From contig JACGWO010000004.1 in the NCBI GenBank assembly GCA_034509735.1, positions 26,393,395-26,457,394 on the forward strand: DNA of 64,000 nucleotides, read 5' to 3'. Positions 47,101-58,313 of the stretch are shown here, piece after piece. How positions within the stretch are numbered: position 1 is the stretch's first letter; each line of letters opens with the position of its first letter. The position numbers and the translations under genes are program-made. The DNA comes from Sesamum alatum (Eukaryota > Streptophyta > Magnoliopsida > Lamiales > Pedaliaceae). The notes under the pieces are model-generated. The model did not search any database. It was not told the origin of the DNA and saw only the letters and a program-made list of their open reading frames with translations.

Positions 47101-47559
47101 GAGAAATCGAACTAGTTCTTTTTCCAGGTCAGGATCTATGGTAGTTCCCATGGAAGTGGTTTTTCGATGTCTCCTTCCACGATTTGACTTGACTTCAATT
47201 GTTCTGCAGCCATCAATCTTTCTTCCTCCACCTCCCTCTTCTTCGAATATTGATCATACTACTCTATTGGGGTTTGTCAGGGGGAAAGCTCCGTTTCGGT
47301 TTTCCTCATAATGTTTTTCCCCTTAGTTCTCTCCTCTTTGAGGGTTTCTCTCTTTTGTTTGAGAATGTTGGCGTGGCATTCTCGTGCTAAGCGACGGTCT
47401 CCTACCTCTTCTCCGATTCTCTGTAACGCTGGAATTTGATCTTCATGTAGTAAGTCGACACTACTGCTCTAAAGGAATTCAAACTTGGGCGTCCTAGGAT
47501 GATGTTGTATGATGATGGAGCGTCCACCACCAAAAATTTCACCATTCTTGTGGTTATGT
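44106..47559 (-). pseudogene. Tat-2 pol (protease, RT, RNase H, second RNase H, integrase)
   Basis: This is the minus-strand polyprotein. The end of protease reads TTRMVKFLVVDAPSSYNIIL (47,559-47,480). RT (47,038-46,262) has WRMCIDFTDLNRAYPKDSY, FLDAFQGYNQIAL, FGLKNAGATYQRLVN and the catalytic box YIDDMLVKS. RNase H (46,190-45,785) includes KPTQGEQLFLYFA, PVYYVSKTLQGAE and VVVLTNHPLKHMF. A second RNase H-like domain (45,632-45,450) reads SNNEAEYEAILAGCKL. Integrase (about 45,000-44,106) has IVTDNGTQFQG and QAEVTNRTILHQL. Breaks lie near 46,262, 45,785, 45,450 and 44,400. RT is complete, unlike Tat-1. The front is removed by the copia insertion at 47,560. Confidence 0.85.
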
Positions 47560-49882
47560 TGTTAGCTTCGTATAAGCCCCAAGACATTAAACGCAGCGAA
47601 AATTAAAATTTTTTAATTAGAAAAAAATATTATAATTAGCGATCAAATCGCCCGTCTCGTTGCTATTACGATGTGGATCTCATGCATAAAAGGATGTCAA
47701 CTGAATAGTTAAGAGAACTCACCTTTCTTGCTCTCCGGATGATGTTGATTACTAGAACTTTCTCAAGAACGACTTTACCTTAAAATTGGTGGTACGTCCA
47801 AATGGAACCGCTTTTAATTGTGTTTACAGTAGGAACACAAGTGTCTTCCCTCTAAAAGCTAGTCCACACCACCTATGATGGAATCACCATCAAACCTATG
47901 CTAGTAGGTATTTGAGGATTAAGGTAGATCAACTATTGATATATGGAGAAATCAAAGGAATTCTTCTCTTTTGGAGATGAGAAATGAACAATAAGACCAA
48001 TGCTCAAGTTTGAAGCTAAACTTTCTAGCTTTGAAGGAGAGAAAGTCTAAGAAACTAGAGAGCAAAAGGAAAGCAAGAGTTTTTGTATCTTGGTATGTAA
48101 AAATATGGTATATAAATCTCTTGCCTTCTATCCCTTTTTATAGGCATTTCTTTGTACTAGATACAATGAATGTAGACAAGCCATTTTGTTTTGCTCTTAG
48201 ATAACACTTGTCTTCTTCATAGACAAGTACTAGCATAACTCATCTTTTTCTCCTTTTACACTTGTCTTCTTTATAGACAAGCTTTAGCATGACTCTTATT
48301 TTCTTCTTTTACACTTGTCTTCTTTATAAGCAACTTTAGCTCATGACTCATATTTTCTTTTTCATCTAAAGATGAAAACAAGTCATGTCTATATTCAATG
48401 AATCTTGTCTTATTGGGCTTGTAGGCTTGGGCTAAGGTCTTGGGCTTTATCTTAATTTTCAATTGGACTAAGTCCAATTTTTAATTAATTCCCAACTAAT
48501 TATTTAGCCCATGATATTTAATTTTTTTATTAAATATAAACCAAAATCAATTAATCTAATTAATTGATTTTCAAGCTCAAATAGATTAATCTTAATTAAT
48601 CTGTCACAAGTCTTACTTAATCAAATTAATGCTTGTGAATTTAGACTCCAAATTAAATCATTCATATTATTTAATATTCCCATTAAATGATTTCATAAAT
48701 CATTTCAATCAATTAATTTAACTTCTTTAAATTAATTGATTTATTCTCCATAATTAATTCTATAAATTAATTCCAATAATTCTATTATGGATTTGTGTGT
48801 GACCCTTTAGGTTCACTATTCAGCTAGACTTGGGCTTCTATCATATATACAATTTAATTCGCAACTTACTTGCATTAGATTAATTAGATCTTATCATGAT
48901 TAATCACCCTCAATTAACTCCTTAATTGGAGGGTACCCGTCACCATGGGTGGCCATCTAGCAATGGTCCATGGCACTAGAGAATAGGTGAATTATTGCGT
49001 GTACCTGTGAGCTACGCGTACCATGCAGATACGGTCCCTCTGCTACTAAACTCCCGATCAAAGTTACCGGTTCCTATTATCGACTTTGATGTCTATGTAT
49101 CAACTCTTCAAGTTATGCTTCCAATTTATCAATATAGGAAAAACCCTTTCTCCTATTTGATCAATAGCCATAGCCATGGGCTTCGAGGAACGCATAATGT
49201 AGAGAATATAGGAGGTTCGTTATCATCTCATGATAAGTAGCAGATCCTATCTTGGAACTCACCAACCTCCATGCATGCTTCAACGATGTCCGAAACATGA
49301 CTCTATAGTGATCCACGATGAAACCTGAGACCACCTTGGACATGATCAAGTCATAGCTGTCGTATGCACAAGGTTACTATGGAACCTCAAGTGTAAGGAC
49401 TAGTTAGTGCACTATCGTAGCCTAGGCGTTCTAGTCTTACCAATCATGCCATATAGGCTTTCATATGACAACTCCTGCGAGTCAATTCAGTGAACTTGAT
49501 AACTCTTTATTAAGCACCCACTAAAGTGCACAGACATCATACGTCTCTATCTATCAAACTCGACATTCATCATATGAACGCATCACTTAGTGCAAGTCTT
49601 TAAGAAATGGTCGATGCGCTGTCTCGACATTCATCGACTTGGAATATTTTAGATCAAACCATAGAGGTTGATTTCATGGTCGCCATCATATGCGCGAGCC
49701 AACCCCGTAGCATAATTGATCTAAGGGCTTCAACTAAATGCTCATATAAATATAATGTTTAAAGCATATGATGAAGATTGGTCAAAAGAACATTTCTTAA
49801 ATTTAACATATTATTGAAAAAGATCGTCTAGAATAATTTACAAAGAGCCAATCAATTGGCTTGACGGTCACATATTCTAACA
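47560..49882 (-). repeat. Copia 3' LTR (about 2.3 kb) with purine tract beside it
   Basis: On the plus strand it starts TGTTAGCTTCG just where Tat-2 protease coding stops, and ends CATATTCTAACA. TGTTAG and CTAACA are inverted ends. The next bases, ATCTCCCACTTGAC (49,883-49,896), are GTCAAGTGGGAGAT on the element strand, a typical copia purine tract. The interior is AT-rich without a long frame. The length is large for copia, and the partner LTR is outside the window, so the left edge rests on the end symmetry and the coding break. Confidence 0.65.
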
Positions 49883-52800
49883 ATCTCCCACTTGACCTAA
49901 ACCAATTGCCCATGTTCTTTAATCCCATCTTCTCCAGATGTTGAGAATGAGCAATTTGTGATATCGGCTTTGTAAGCGGGTCTGTTATGTTCTCCGTTGA
50001 TTCAACGCGATCCACTCGCGCGTCACCTCTTCCTTCCATCTCTCTGATTAGATGGTAGCGTCTAATTATGTGTTTGGCTTTGTGATGAGGTCTTGGCTCC
50101 TTCGCTTGCGCAATAGCCCCGTTGTTATCACAAAGTATAACTACAGGTTTGGCAATGCTAGGCACCACACCCAACTCTTGGACGTAGTTTTTCATCCAAA
50201 CAACCTCCTTTGCAGCTTCAGAAGCTGCAATGTATTCAGCTTCCATTGTGGAATCCGCTGTCGTATCTTAGTTGGAACTTTTCCAACTGACAGCTCCTCT
50301 ATTCAACCGGAATACATAACCAGATTGAGACTTAGCATCATCCACATCTGATTGGAAGTTGGCATCAGTATACCCTTCCAATATCAATTCTCCATCACCG
50401 TACACCAAAAATAAATCCCTAATTCTTCTCAAGTACTTAAGGATATTTTTTACAGTAGTCCAGTGATCGTGGCCGGCACATGTCTGATAACGACTTGTAA
50501 CACTTAGAGCGTAAGCTATATCAGGCCTCGTACATTTGAACAACATATTGTATGTTGCCAACGACAGAAGCATAGGGAATCTCTGATATTTTCTTAACTT
50601 CCTCATCAGTCTTGGGGAGACTGAGTCTTGGAGAGTTTAATTCCATACCTCATGAGAAGAAACCCCTTTTTGATTCAATCCATCTTGAACCTTTTTAAAA
50701 CTTTATCAATGTACGAAAACTTGGGTCATTCCTAACATTCATTTTAGATCTATCTCTGTGGATCTTTATCCAAGAATATAGGAAGCTTCATCCAAGTCCT
50801 TCATGGAGAATTGAGTAGATAACCATGCTTTAATGTCACCTAACATTTTAACATCATTCCCGATGAGTAAAATATCATCCACATAAAGCATGAGGAACAC
50901 AATAGAGCTCCCACTAACATTTTATATACACAAGGATCATATTCGTTCTTGATGAAGTCATAACATTTTATAACCTCATCAAAACGAATGTTCCAACTTC
51001 GGGATGCCTGTTTGAGCCCATAATGGACCTTTGGAGTTTACAAACTTTTTGCTCTTCTCCTTTAGATGTAAAACCTTGTGGTTGATCCATATAGATTTCT
51101 TCCTCAATGAATCCATTAAGGAATGCAGTTTTCACATTCATTTGCCATATCTCATAGTCATAATACGCAAATATGGCAAGTAAGATCCTTATGGACTTGG
51201 CCATAGCGACGGGCGAATAGGTCTCCTCAAAGTCCAAACACCAGGCCTTTGAGTGTAGCCTTTCGCTACCAATCGGGCCTTAAAGGTCGATACCTCTCCA
51301 TCGGCTCCAAGCTTTCGCTTGTTGACCCATTTGCACCCAACGGGCCTAACTCCCTTAGGTGGGTCCACCAAGGTCCATACCTTGTTGGAGCTCATGGTGT
51401 CCATTTCGGATCTCATGGCCTCAAGCCATCTACCCGAATCGATGTCAGACATCGCCTCTTCGAACGTCTTTAGATCATTATCCAATTGACCAGTCAAGGC
51501 TAGCATACCATATCTCTCAGGCTGTCTCGAGACTCTTGTCGACTTTCTCAGAGGATGTGTAAAATCAAAATATGGGTGTCATTTCTACCATAGGCGATGC
51601 ATCACTTGACTCTTCGAGTTGCACCTCTTTGTTTTGAGTATCCGAATGAAAACCCTTTTCCAAGAACACTGCATTTATCGAAACAAACATGTTTTGTTCC
51701 GAGGGATCATAGAAGTAATATCCTATAGTTTCTTTCGGATATCCAACAAATCTACATAAGATGGATCTCATATCCAACTTATCCCCCACTAGTCTTTTGA
51801 CATATGCGGGACACCCTCATATTCTCAAATACTTATAAGAGGGTGGTTTGCAGCCATATTTCATATGGTGCTTTGGGTACAGCCTTAGATGGCACCATAT
51901 TTAATAACTTGGCCGCTGTTTCTAACGCATAGCCCCAAAAAGAAAGAGGTAATGTAGTAGAACTCATCATGGAACGAACCATGTCCAACAAAGTTCGGTT
52001 CCTCCTTTCAACCACGCTATTAAGTTGTGGCGTTGCAGGAGGAGTCCACTGAGAGAGAATCCCATTCTCTTTTAAATAATTCAAGAATTCACCACCACAA
52101 TCAGATCGAATGGTCTTAATTTTTCGTCAAGATTGATTTTCTACTTCAAGTTTGAATTCTTTGAACATTTCAAATGCTTCAGACTTGTACTTCATTAAGT
52201 ACACATAACGGAACCGTGAGTAATCATCGGTAAAGGTTATGAAGTAAGAAAAATCCTCCTCTAGCTGGAATATTTAAAGTTCCACAAACATCTGTGTCGA
52301 TTAAATCCAACAGTGCAACGGCACGACTACTTTGTCCAATAAATGGTGTTTTGGTCATTTTTCCCTTGAGACAAGATTCACAAGTTGAAAGAGCATCTAA
52401 GTTCTCTATTTCTAGATTCTTAGAGTCAATCAACCTCTTCATCCTATCCTTGGAAATGTGACCCAACCTAGCGTGCCATGTTTGTGCATTTTCTTGATCA
52501 TCCAATTTTCGTTTATGTTGAACGTTCATAATCATATTATGTTGTTGGATAGTATATAAACCATATATTAAAGTGCCAAGTATAATAGAAGAACCATTCC
52601 TCATTAAGTAGAAACATTGTTTTGATATACAAAATTCATACCCCTCTTCATCAAGAGTAGGTATAGATACAATGTTTCTTATCATTTATGGTACATAATA
52701 ACAACTATTAAGTATTATCCTAACATCCTTGCTAATAGCTAAGTGAACAGTTCCAACGGCTTCAGCAACAACTTGCTTGCCTTCTCCAAGCCTGAGGATC

Positions 52801-53604
52801 ACATCCCCTTCACCTAACTTTTGGCTTCTTCTCATTACCTGAAAATCATTGCAAATATGAGCTCCACAACCGGTATCTAATACCCAAGAAGCATTATTAG
52901 CAACCATGTTAATTTCAACAACGAAAATACCTTGGACTGTTGCAAGAAACTTCTTGCAATTCCTCTTCCAATGGCCTTTTTCGTGGTAGTGATGACATTC
53001 ATCATTTGCTGGATTGGCCTTGATTATCTTTTTCCCTTTGCCCTTCCCTCGGCCGTCCTTATTGCTTTTCTTTCTTCCCTTTACATTTCTCCTCCATTTC
53101 TTGACCCTTTTGGTTATGGAGGAAGATGTGGATGGGGTTGCTAGCATTACTGGTGCAGGCTTCTTTATAGTAGTCTCGTATTGATCAATTCAGGAACAGT
53201 CTTCTCAAGACCGTTCATATTATAATTAACAACAAACTGATCAAAAGACGGCGATAATGACTGTAAGATCACATCTATGTAGGAGTCATTATTCATGTCT
53301 GCGTTCAAATATTCTAACTTCTCAATGAGAGAAAGCATCTTGACGCTGTGGTCATATACAGACGACCCCTCAGTCATCTTTGCCCGATAGAACTCCTTTG
53401 ATGTTGCATATCTTATATGCCGATCTTGTACCGCAAACAACTCTTGTAAGCGTACAAGATTTCAGATGCATGCTTAAGGTGTTCATGTTGCTTTTTGCAG
53501 TTCATTGCTCATAGATGCCAGCATAAGGCAACGGGCTTGAAGGTTATCATCAATCCAACATTGGAACGTCACACGTTCTTTGTCAGTTGAATCCTCGGGA
53601 AGCT
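49826..53604 (-). pseudogene. Copia gag-pol polyprotein, broken
   Basis: Domains on the minus strand: gag (53,604-53,165: MTEGSSVYDHSVKMLSLIEK, LQSLSPSFDQFVVNYNM); a zinc knuckle near 53,015 reading ECHHYHEKGHWKRNC, where Tyr replaces the second Cys; protease WVLDTGCGAHICND (about 52,880); pre-integrase WHARLGHISKDRMKRL and CESCLKGKMTKTPF (about 52,475-52,335); integrase core QLNSVVERRNRTLLDMVRSM (about 52,020); RT from VWTLVDPPKGVRPVGCKWV (about 51,385) to LYVDDILLIGNDV (about 50,890-50,850); and RNase H CTRPDIAYALSVTSRY, MEAEYIAASEAAKEVVWM and DNNGAIAQAKEPR (50,530-50,120). At least eight stops or frame changes occur. The front of gag is cut by the Athila LTR at 53,604/53,605. Confidence 0.9.
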
Positions 53605-54850
53605 TGATTGCAAAAATATATACTAGCAAGTGTACTAGCTATCAAGTAGTATAAAGAATGTCGATCCCACGAGGATTTAACGAAACAATTACCACAACTA
53701 TGACTATTCCTAATTATTTGGACAACCGAAGAGTTTGGATGATTTAGGAGTCCACTAAAAACAATAAAATCAACTTTTAGCAAGCAATTATGGTGAGGAA
53801 AAACGCAGATTTAGGAAGGAGTGCCACGGCTATAGGTCCACCTAATCAACGCAATGCATTTAATATTAACGGATCAATCACACAAATAATTATCTTCGCA
53901 TACTGAGGTTTTTTCTAATTTAATCCAATATACTCTCTCGAGCTATATCGAACCTATTACTACCAAGGAATTAGGGGATCTCTCCTCTTCCAAGACTCGT
54001 GATAATAACGCATTAAGATACATGAAAAACCTATGGAACCAGATAGATCATGCCTGTGTATGTCTACACATCATTCAATCCATACATGAATTACCCTTTC
54101 CACTATGCTAAATTCCCTCTCGGTTCATTAACATAATTAAGCAAATCTAAGAGGTGATCAAGCTCTTAAATAATAGCGATAAACACAATAACTCATGGAT
54201 ATGCGAAAATAACGGTGGATTAATCCAGAAAAATATTTAACACATAGTATCAATTAGGCTTTCCATAAGCCTTAGCACAAAAAGAAAATTAGTTCATCCT
54301 AATTCTAGCAAAAACACAAAGATGCAGAAAATTGCTAAAAAAACAAGTTCTCTTCTCTCTTTTCTTAGTCTTCTCCTCCCTCCTTCTTTATATAGAGGGA
54401 CAATCCTAGTTGAGGAAGGAGAGGAATAGGATTCTATTTAGCATAGAAACTCTTTTTCTTTTCTAGTCCTATTCTAACCAAGACTCTAAGGTGGATTACA
54501 AGGGAAATAGGACTCCTTTTTGGTTGACCTATAATCAGAATTCTCGATTTTTGTAGGTCAACTCGTCTGCCAATTTCCGCCCAGCGAATGTCTGATAACC
54601 CGTGGGTCACGGGTTATGCTTCCTGCGCTTCTGAAACCGGATTTCTGATAGCCCGTGGGTCACGGGCTAACTTGTAGTCATTTCTGCAGGATTTTTGACT
54701 CTTCTCTCTATGTTTGGACTCTTGTCTTGCACTTGCCCTTTTTGCCCATCAAAGTTCCTAAAAACCACAAATATACCCAAGAACAAGCATTATATCGAGA
54801 TAAAATGAGGGTGAAAACATAGGAATAAGTTGTATAATTTCCCCTAATCA
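53605..54850 (-). repeat. Athila 3' LTR, complete (1,246 bp)
   Basis: On the plus strand it runs from TGATTGCAAAAATATAT to TTTCCCCTAATCA, so the ends are TGATT..AATCA, an inverted 5-bp pair. Over the 534 bp shared with 63,467-64,000 I count one substitution (TCC/TCT near 53,752) and four 1-bp indels. It contains two hairpins of the CCCGTGGGTCACGGG type (54,595-54,617; 54,649-54,669) and a TATA-like TATATAGAGG near 54,394. Confidence 0.9.
54595..54669. promoter_or_regulatory. Two hairpins in the Athila LTR
   Basis: The first is ATAACCCGTG-GGT-CACGGGTTAT (10-bp perfect stem, 54,595-54,617). The second is TAGCCCGTG-GGT-CACGGGCTA (9-bp perfect stem, 54,649-54,669). The A:T pair of the first is G:C in the second, so pairing is kept. 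Two related hairpins lie inside the element at 57,941 and 57,995. Confidence 0.7.
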
Positions 54851-56392
54851 AATACCCCCACACTTAGATCATGCTTGTCCTCAAGCATATAGCAATTTAA
54901 TGTAAACATCTTCAAAGGAATATACCTTTCTACATAACACCTCATTTCAACTTATGCCAACACTTCAAAATGAATTCACTGTCAAATTGCAACAGAGAAA
55001 CGATAGACTACATAGTACCAATTCACACAGGCCACACGGTATGACAACCATCTCAACAATCCATTCGGAATCAAAAACGCAAAGTGAGTGAACACTCTCG
55101 CTTTGGATACACTCAATGCGCTCAAAGTGTTTAAGGTGTGAACAACAACTCTCAAGTCAAGCTTTTAACGAGATTTTGCCATAGGCTTTGCTCTTATATC
55201 ACATCTCCACCGCTTGAAGTGAGTTTGGAGTGAGAATCAAAGGGTCTTTTCCGGGTTGTAATGGGGCTTTAGGTGAGGGTAGGAGACAAAAAGAAAAAGA
55301 AGAAGGGGTTGTAGGGTCAAAGAAATTAGATGACATTACTTGGATAGGCTTCCAAAGGCGGGAATTTTCTAGTTCAAGTGCACTCTATTCCTTCTTTATC
55401 CTCCATCTTTTTTCTTCTTTCTTTACTTTTCCCTTCACTTTGCATCATACTTTCTCCACTGTTTCTCTTTTTCCCTTCTTTTTCTCCATTTTTTTTTTTC
55501 GATTTTTGATTTTTTTTTTCTTTTTTTTTTTCTTTGGAGATATTTGATTTCTCTCTTTTCTTTTTCTTCTACAATTTCCTTTCTTTAGACACATCTCCAT
55601 GGGATGGTTGAGACTTGCACTTGAAGTATATACTAATGAGGGAAGAGTATCACAAGCAGTCATTTCAATCCTTTAACAGTGGGTTCAAAGGTTTAGGACA
55701 AAGAAACGGTTGTTCATGGCTTGTATTGTGCTTAATATAACAACAAAATCAGGCTCAGGCTCGATTTGGGCTCCTAGGGGTGGATATTTATGCAGGCTTA
55801 GCAACAAGAAACTTCGGTTCAATCCTAATGCCCTTATCACTTTCAAACATACCAACTCGACATTGCGGGTCTCGACATGTATAACCGAGCAAGTTCTAGA
55901 AAATCAAGCCAAAGATGACAATCACACAGCCAAACAAAATGTGAGAGCAATAAGATGTGTGCTCATAGGCTCAAAAGCTCACCAAAAGGGCTTATGTGTG
56001 TTACTCACAAGCATTTTTTTTCATCAAAACAAGATCGTTAAGATATTTATCATACATGTGGCAAGTTTGAATTTTCCTGCGCATGTCAAGTGTTCTATTG
56101 CAATCCTAACAGTGTATGCATAAATCATATGGGCATGAGTGAAATGGGGATGCAATGTATCAAGGTTCATCAACATATTGCCCAACAAATCTTCAATTTG
56201 CAGAAAATGTCACAGAATTATAGCAAATAAGTGTCAGCATGCTTCAGCCACTTTCCTCAATATGCATGTAATCAAAGGACATCAACCACCCCCACACATA
56301 AACCCGACAGTGTCCTCAACGTCGGAGCCCCAAGGAAAGAGAGAAGGTAAAGAGAAAGAGAGACATCCCTGAGGGTGTGGGGCGCCGAACGA
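54851..56392 (-). other. Athila purine tract and long 3' non-coding region
   Basis: Beside the LTR the minus strand reads CTAAGTGTGGGGGTATT, the polypurine tract (about 54,867-54,851). Beyond it lie 1.5 kb with no recognised gene, including a T-rich run on the plus strand (55,380-55,585). Open frames here are low-complexity. Another purine stretch near 56,365-56,385 follows the ORF-1-like gene. Confidence 0.6.
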
Positions 56393-57512
56393 CTACTGCG
56401 GCGGAGGGTATGGCGGTTGGAAGTGCAGGAAGGCGAAATATGCGTGTAAGTTCAGCCCCATGCGGCGCAACCGCCCATCAACGTCGTCCAACCGGTCATG
56501 AAGGGTCTCGGTGGCAAGGGGTGTAGGATCTTCATCGGGGCGAGGACTAGCCTCGCGCTGGCGGCGGCCAAGGCGCGGACCTGTAGAACCTGCAGGGGCA
56601 AAGCGGATAACGCCGCCTTGGCGAACGATTAGACCCATATGATCCAAAGCCTCAACATCGAGGGGTTGGGGAATGCATGCAATGTGAAGAGTGGTGTGGG
56701 TGAGATCGAGTAAGCCGGCATTTACAGCAATCTGCGTAACTAAAGACCCTAGAATTAATGGTCGCTGTTTAGAGACAATAGTTTGGAATTGGGAAGCGAC
56801 CCAAAAACCCACATTAATCCTAGTATGAGTGAGCAGGCTCCATAAGAAAAACAATTCAGTTTTTATTTAGCACAGCAGCCGAATCCTTGCGTCCGGAGAA
56901 GGTGAAAGCAAGGAAACGGTGCAGGTACCGAAGAGCAGGGTCAAGGAGGTAGGTGTCTTTAGTCTTGCTAGAATCATAGAAACAGTTGTCAGGTGCCAAA
57001 TTGCCGGCTAGTTCCGAATAGACACATTGAGGGATGAAAGAATCAGGAAAATCACATGCACTAGACAAATAGGCATCACTTGTGGCCAAAACGGGATCAA
57101 TAAAACCAAGTGCCAAGTTAAAGTCAGTGACAGACAGATTAAAAGTACGACCACACAGACGAAACTTGATGGCACCCGGCGTGCTTAAGTGTGCGGGTGG
57201 TGCAAATTCATAAGTAGCATAGAACTCACGCATCAGCTCAATGTAAACAGGATGTTGAATAGAGCAAAAACAGTCCCAACATGAGTGTCGAACCAGTCCA
57301 TCAATAGTATCAACGAGTTGTAATTCAATGAGCGTTGGGTGATGGATAGACTTACCTGGGAGAATACGGAGCGCAGAAACTGTAGCATACCTCTCCCGAT
57401 GACGCTGAGAGCGGAACGTAAGGTGACCGCCAAGATCGTTGTCGGCCGGTGGTAATGTGACACTGGAGCGGCTGAGGCGGCGCCGAGAACGGGGCGAGCC
57501 TGGAGTGTCCAT
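56393..57512 (-). pseudogene. Athila ORF-1-like gene downstream of pol
   Basis: From ATG at 57,512 a frame of 218 codons starts with a basic N-terminus (PRSRRRLSRSSVTLPPADND). It continues with YIELMREFYATYEFAPPAHL, IKFRLCGRTFNLSVTDFNLA and YLLDPALRYLHRFLAFTFSG. A stop/frame change near 56,855 is followed by FFLWSLLTHTRINVGFWVAS and an Arg/Pro-rich tail with a short helix (LDDVDGRLRRMG). The pattern fits the Pfam Athila ORF-1 family (PF03078), from memory. This gene class sits between pol and the 3' LTR in Athila elements and is sometimes called env-like. I see no signal peptide or membrane segment, so an envelope role is not supported. One 1-base change separates the two halves. Confidence 0.7.
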
Positions 57513-57839
57513 GGGAACAGCAGCCGGAATACGGCGGTGGGCGGCAGTTGGGATGCGGCGGCGGACTGCGGTTGAGTCGCGGCGCTGCTGCGTGGCGAGT
57601 CGCGGCCTAACCAGGGGCGACGGTGGGGTTCCAGTGGTGGGGCGGAGCCGACGTCAGACGGAGGCTGGGACGCGGCAGCGGACTGCGGTGGAGTCGCGGC
57701 GGCGAGCGGCGGGCGATGGCTAAGACACGGCGCTGCTGAGAAGAAGAGAGAGGTGAGTGCTTGGTGTGAATTGTAGTGCCCTAATTTCCCAAGTTTAGGG
57801 ATTTCTATTTTCTGCTGAAATTTGGATTTATTCATTTAT

Positions 57840-58313
57840 TTATTTATTTATTTTATTTTATTTTTTTTTTTTTTCGGAAAATAAGATAAAAAAAAAACGT
57901 ATGAAAAACAACTGCAGCCGCGGACAGAAGCGCATTCTAAATAACCCGTGGGTCACGGGCTATCAGAAATTCGCTTGGCAGAAACGTACCAGGGATAGTC
58001 CGTGGGTCACGGGTTATCAGGAATCCGTTACCTGTGCTGAAACTGAAAGAATGGAAATACACACGCATGGGTTGCCTCCCATGTAGCGCTTGTTTAACGT
58101 CGTTAGCTCGACCATATAGGCTCATGGTGTGGAAAGTTGGAGAGGTGGGTCGACGTGAGTTGGTGGCATGCCCTCGAGGTAGTGTTTGAGCCGTTGGCCA
58201 TTAACCTTAAAGGGCCCCTTTTCTCCGTGGAGCTCGACGGCTCCGTGGGGGAAGACATTCGTCACCACGAATGGCCCACTCCACTTGGATCGTAGTTTGC
58301 CCGGAAAATAACC
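57840..58313 (-). other. Athila spacer between integrase and ORF-1, with two hairpins
   Basis: No gene was seen. It holds a T-rich run (57,860-57,885) and two hairpins: ATAACCCGTG-GGT-CACGGGCTAT (57,941-57,963, one mismatch) and ATAGTCCGTG-GGT-CACGGGTTAT (57,995-58,017, two G:T pairs). The linker AGAAGCGCA..TATCAGAAATTCGC is an inverted relative of the LTR linker near 54,580-54,630. Confidence 0.65.

Noticed and set aside
49161..49349. Short frames in 47.6-49.8 kb as genes
   Set aside because: They fall in the copia LTR, which is AT-rich and without any conserved domain.
55230..55547. Phe-rich frame as a membrane protein
   Set aside because: It arises from a T-rich low-complexity tract in the Athila 3' non-coding region.
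56393..57512. Envelope protein of a retrovirus-like element
   Set aside because: No signal peptide, no membrane segment and no cleavage site are visible; Athila ORF-1-like is the safer name.
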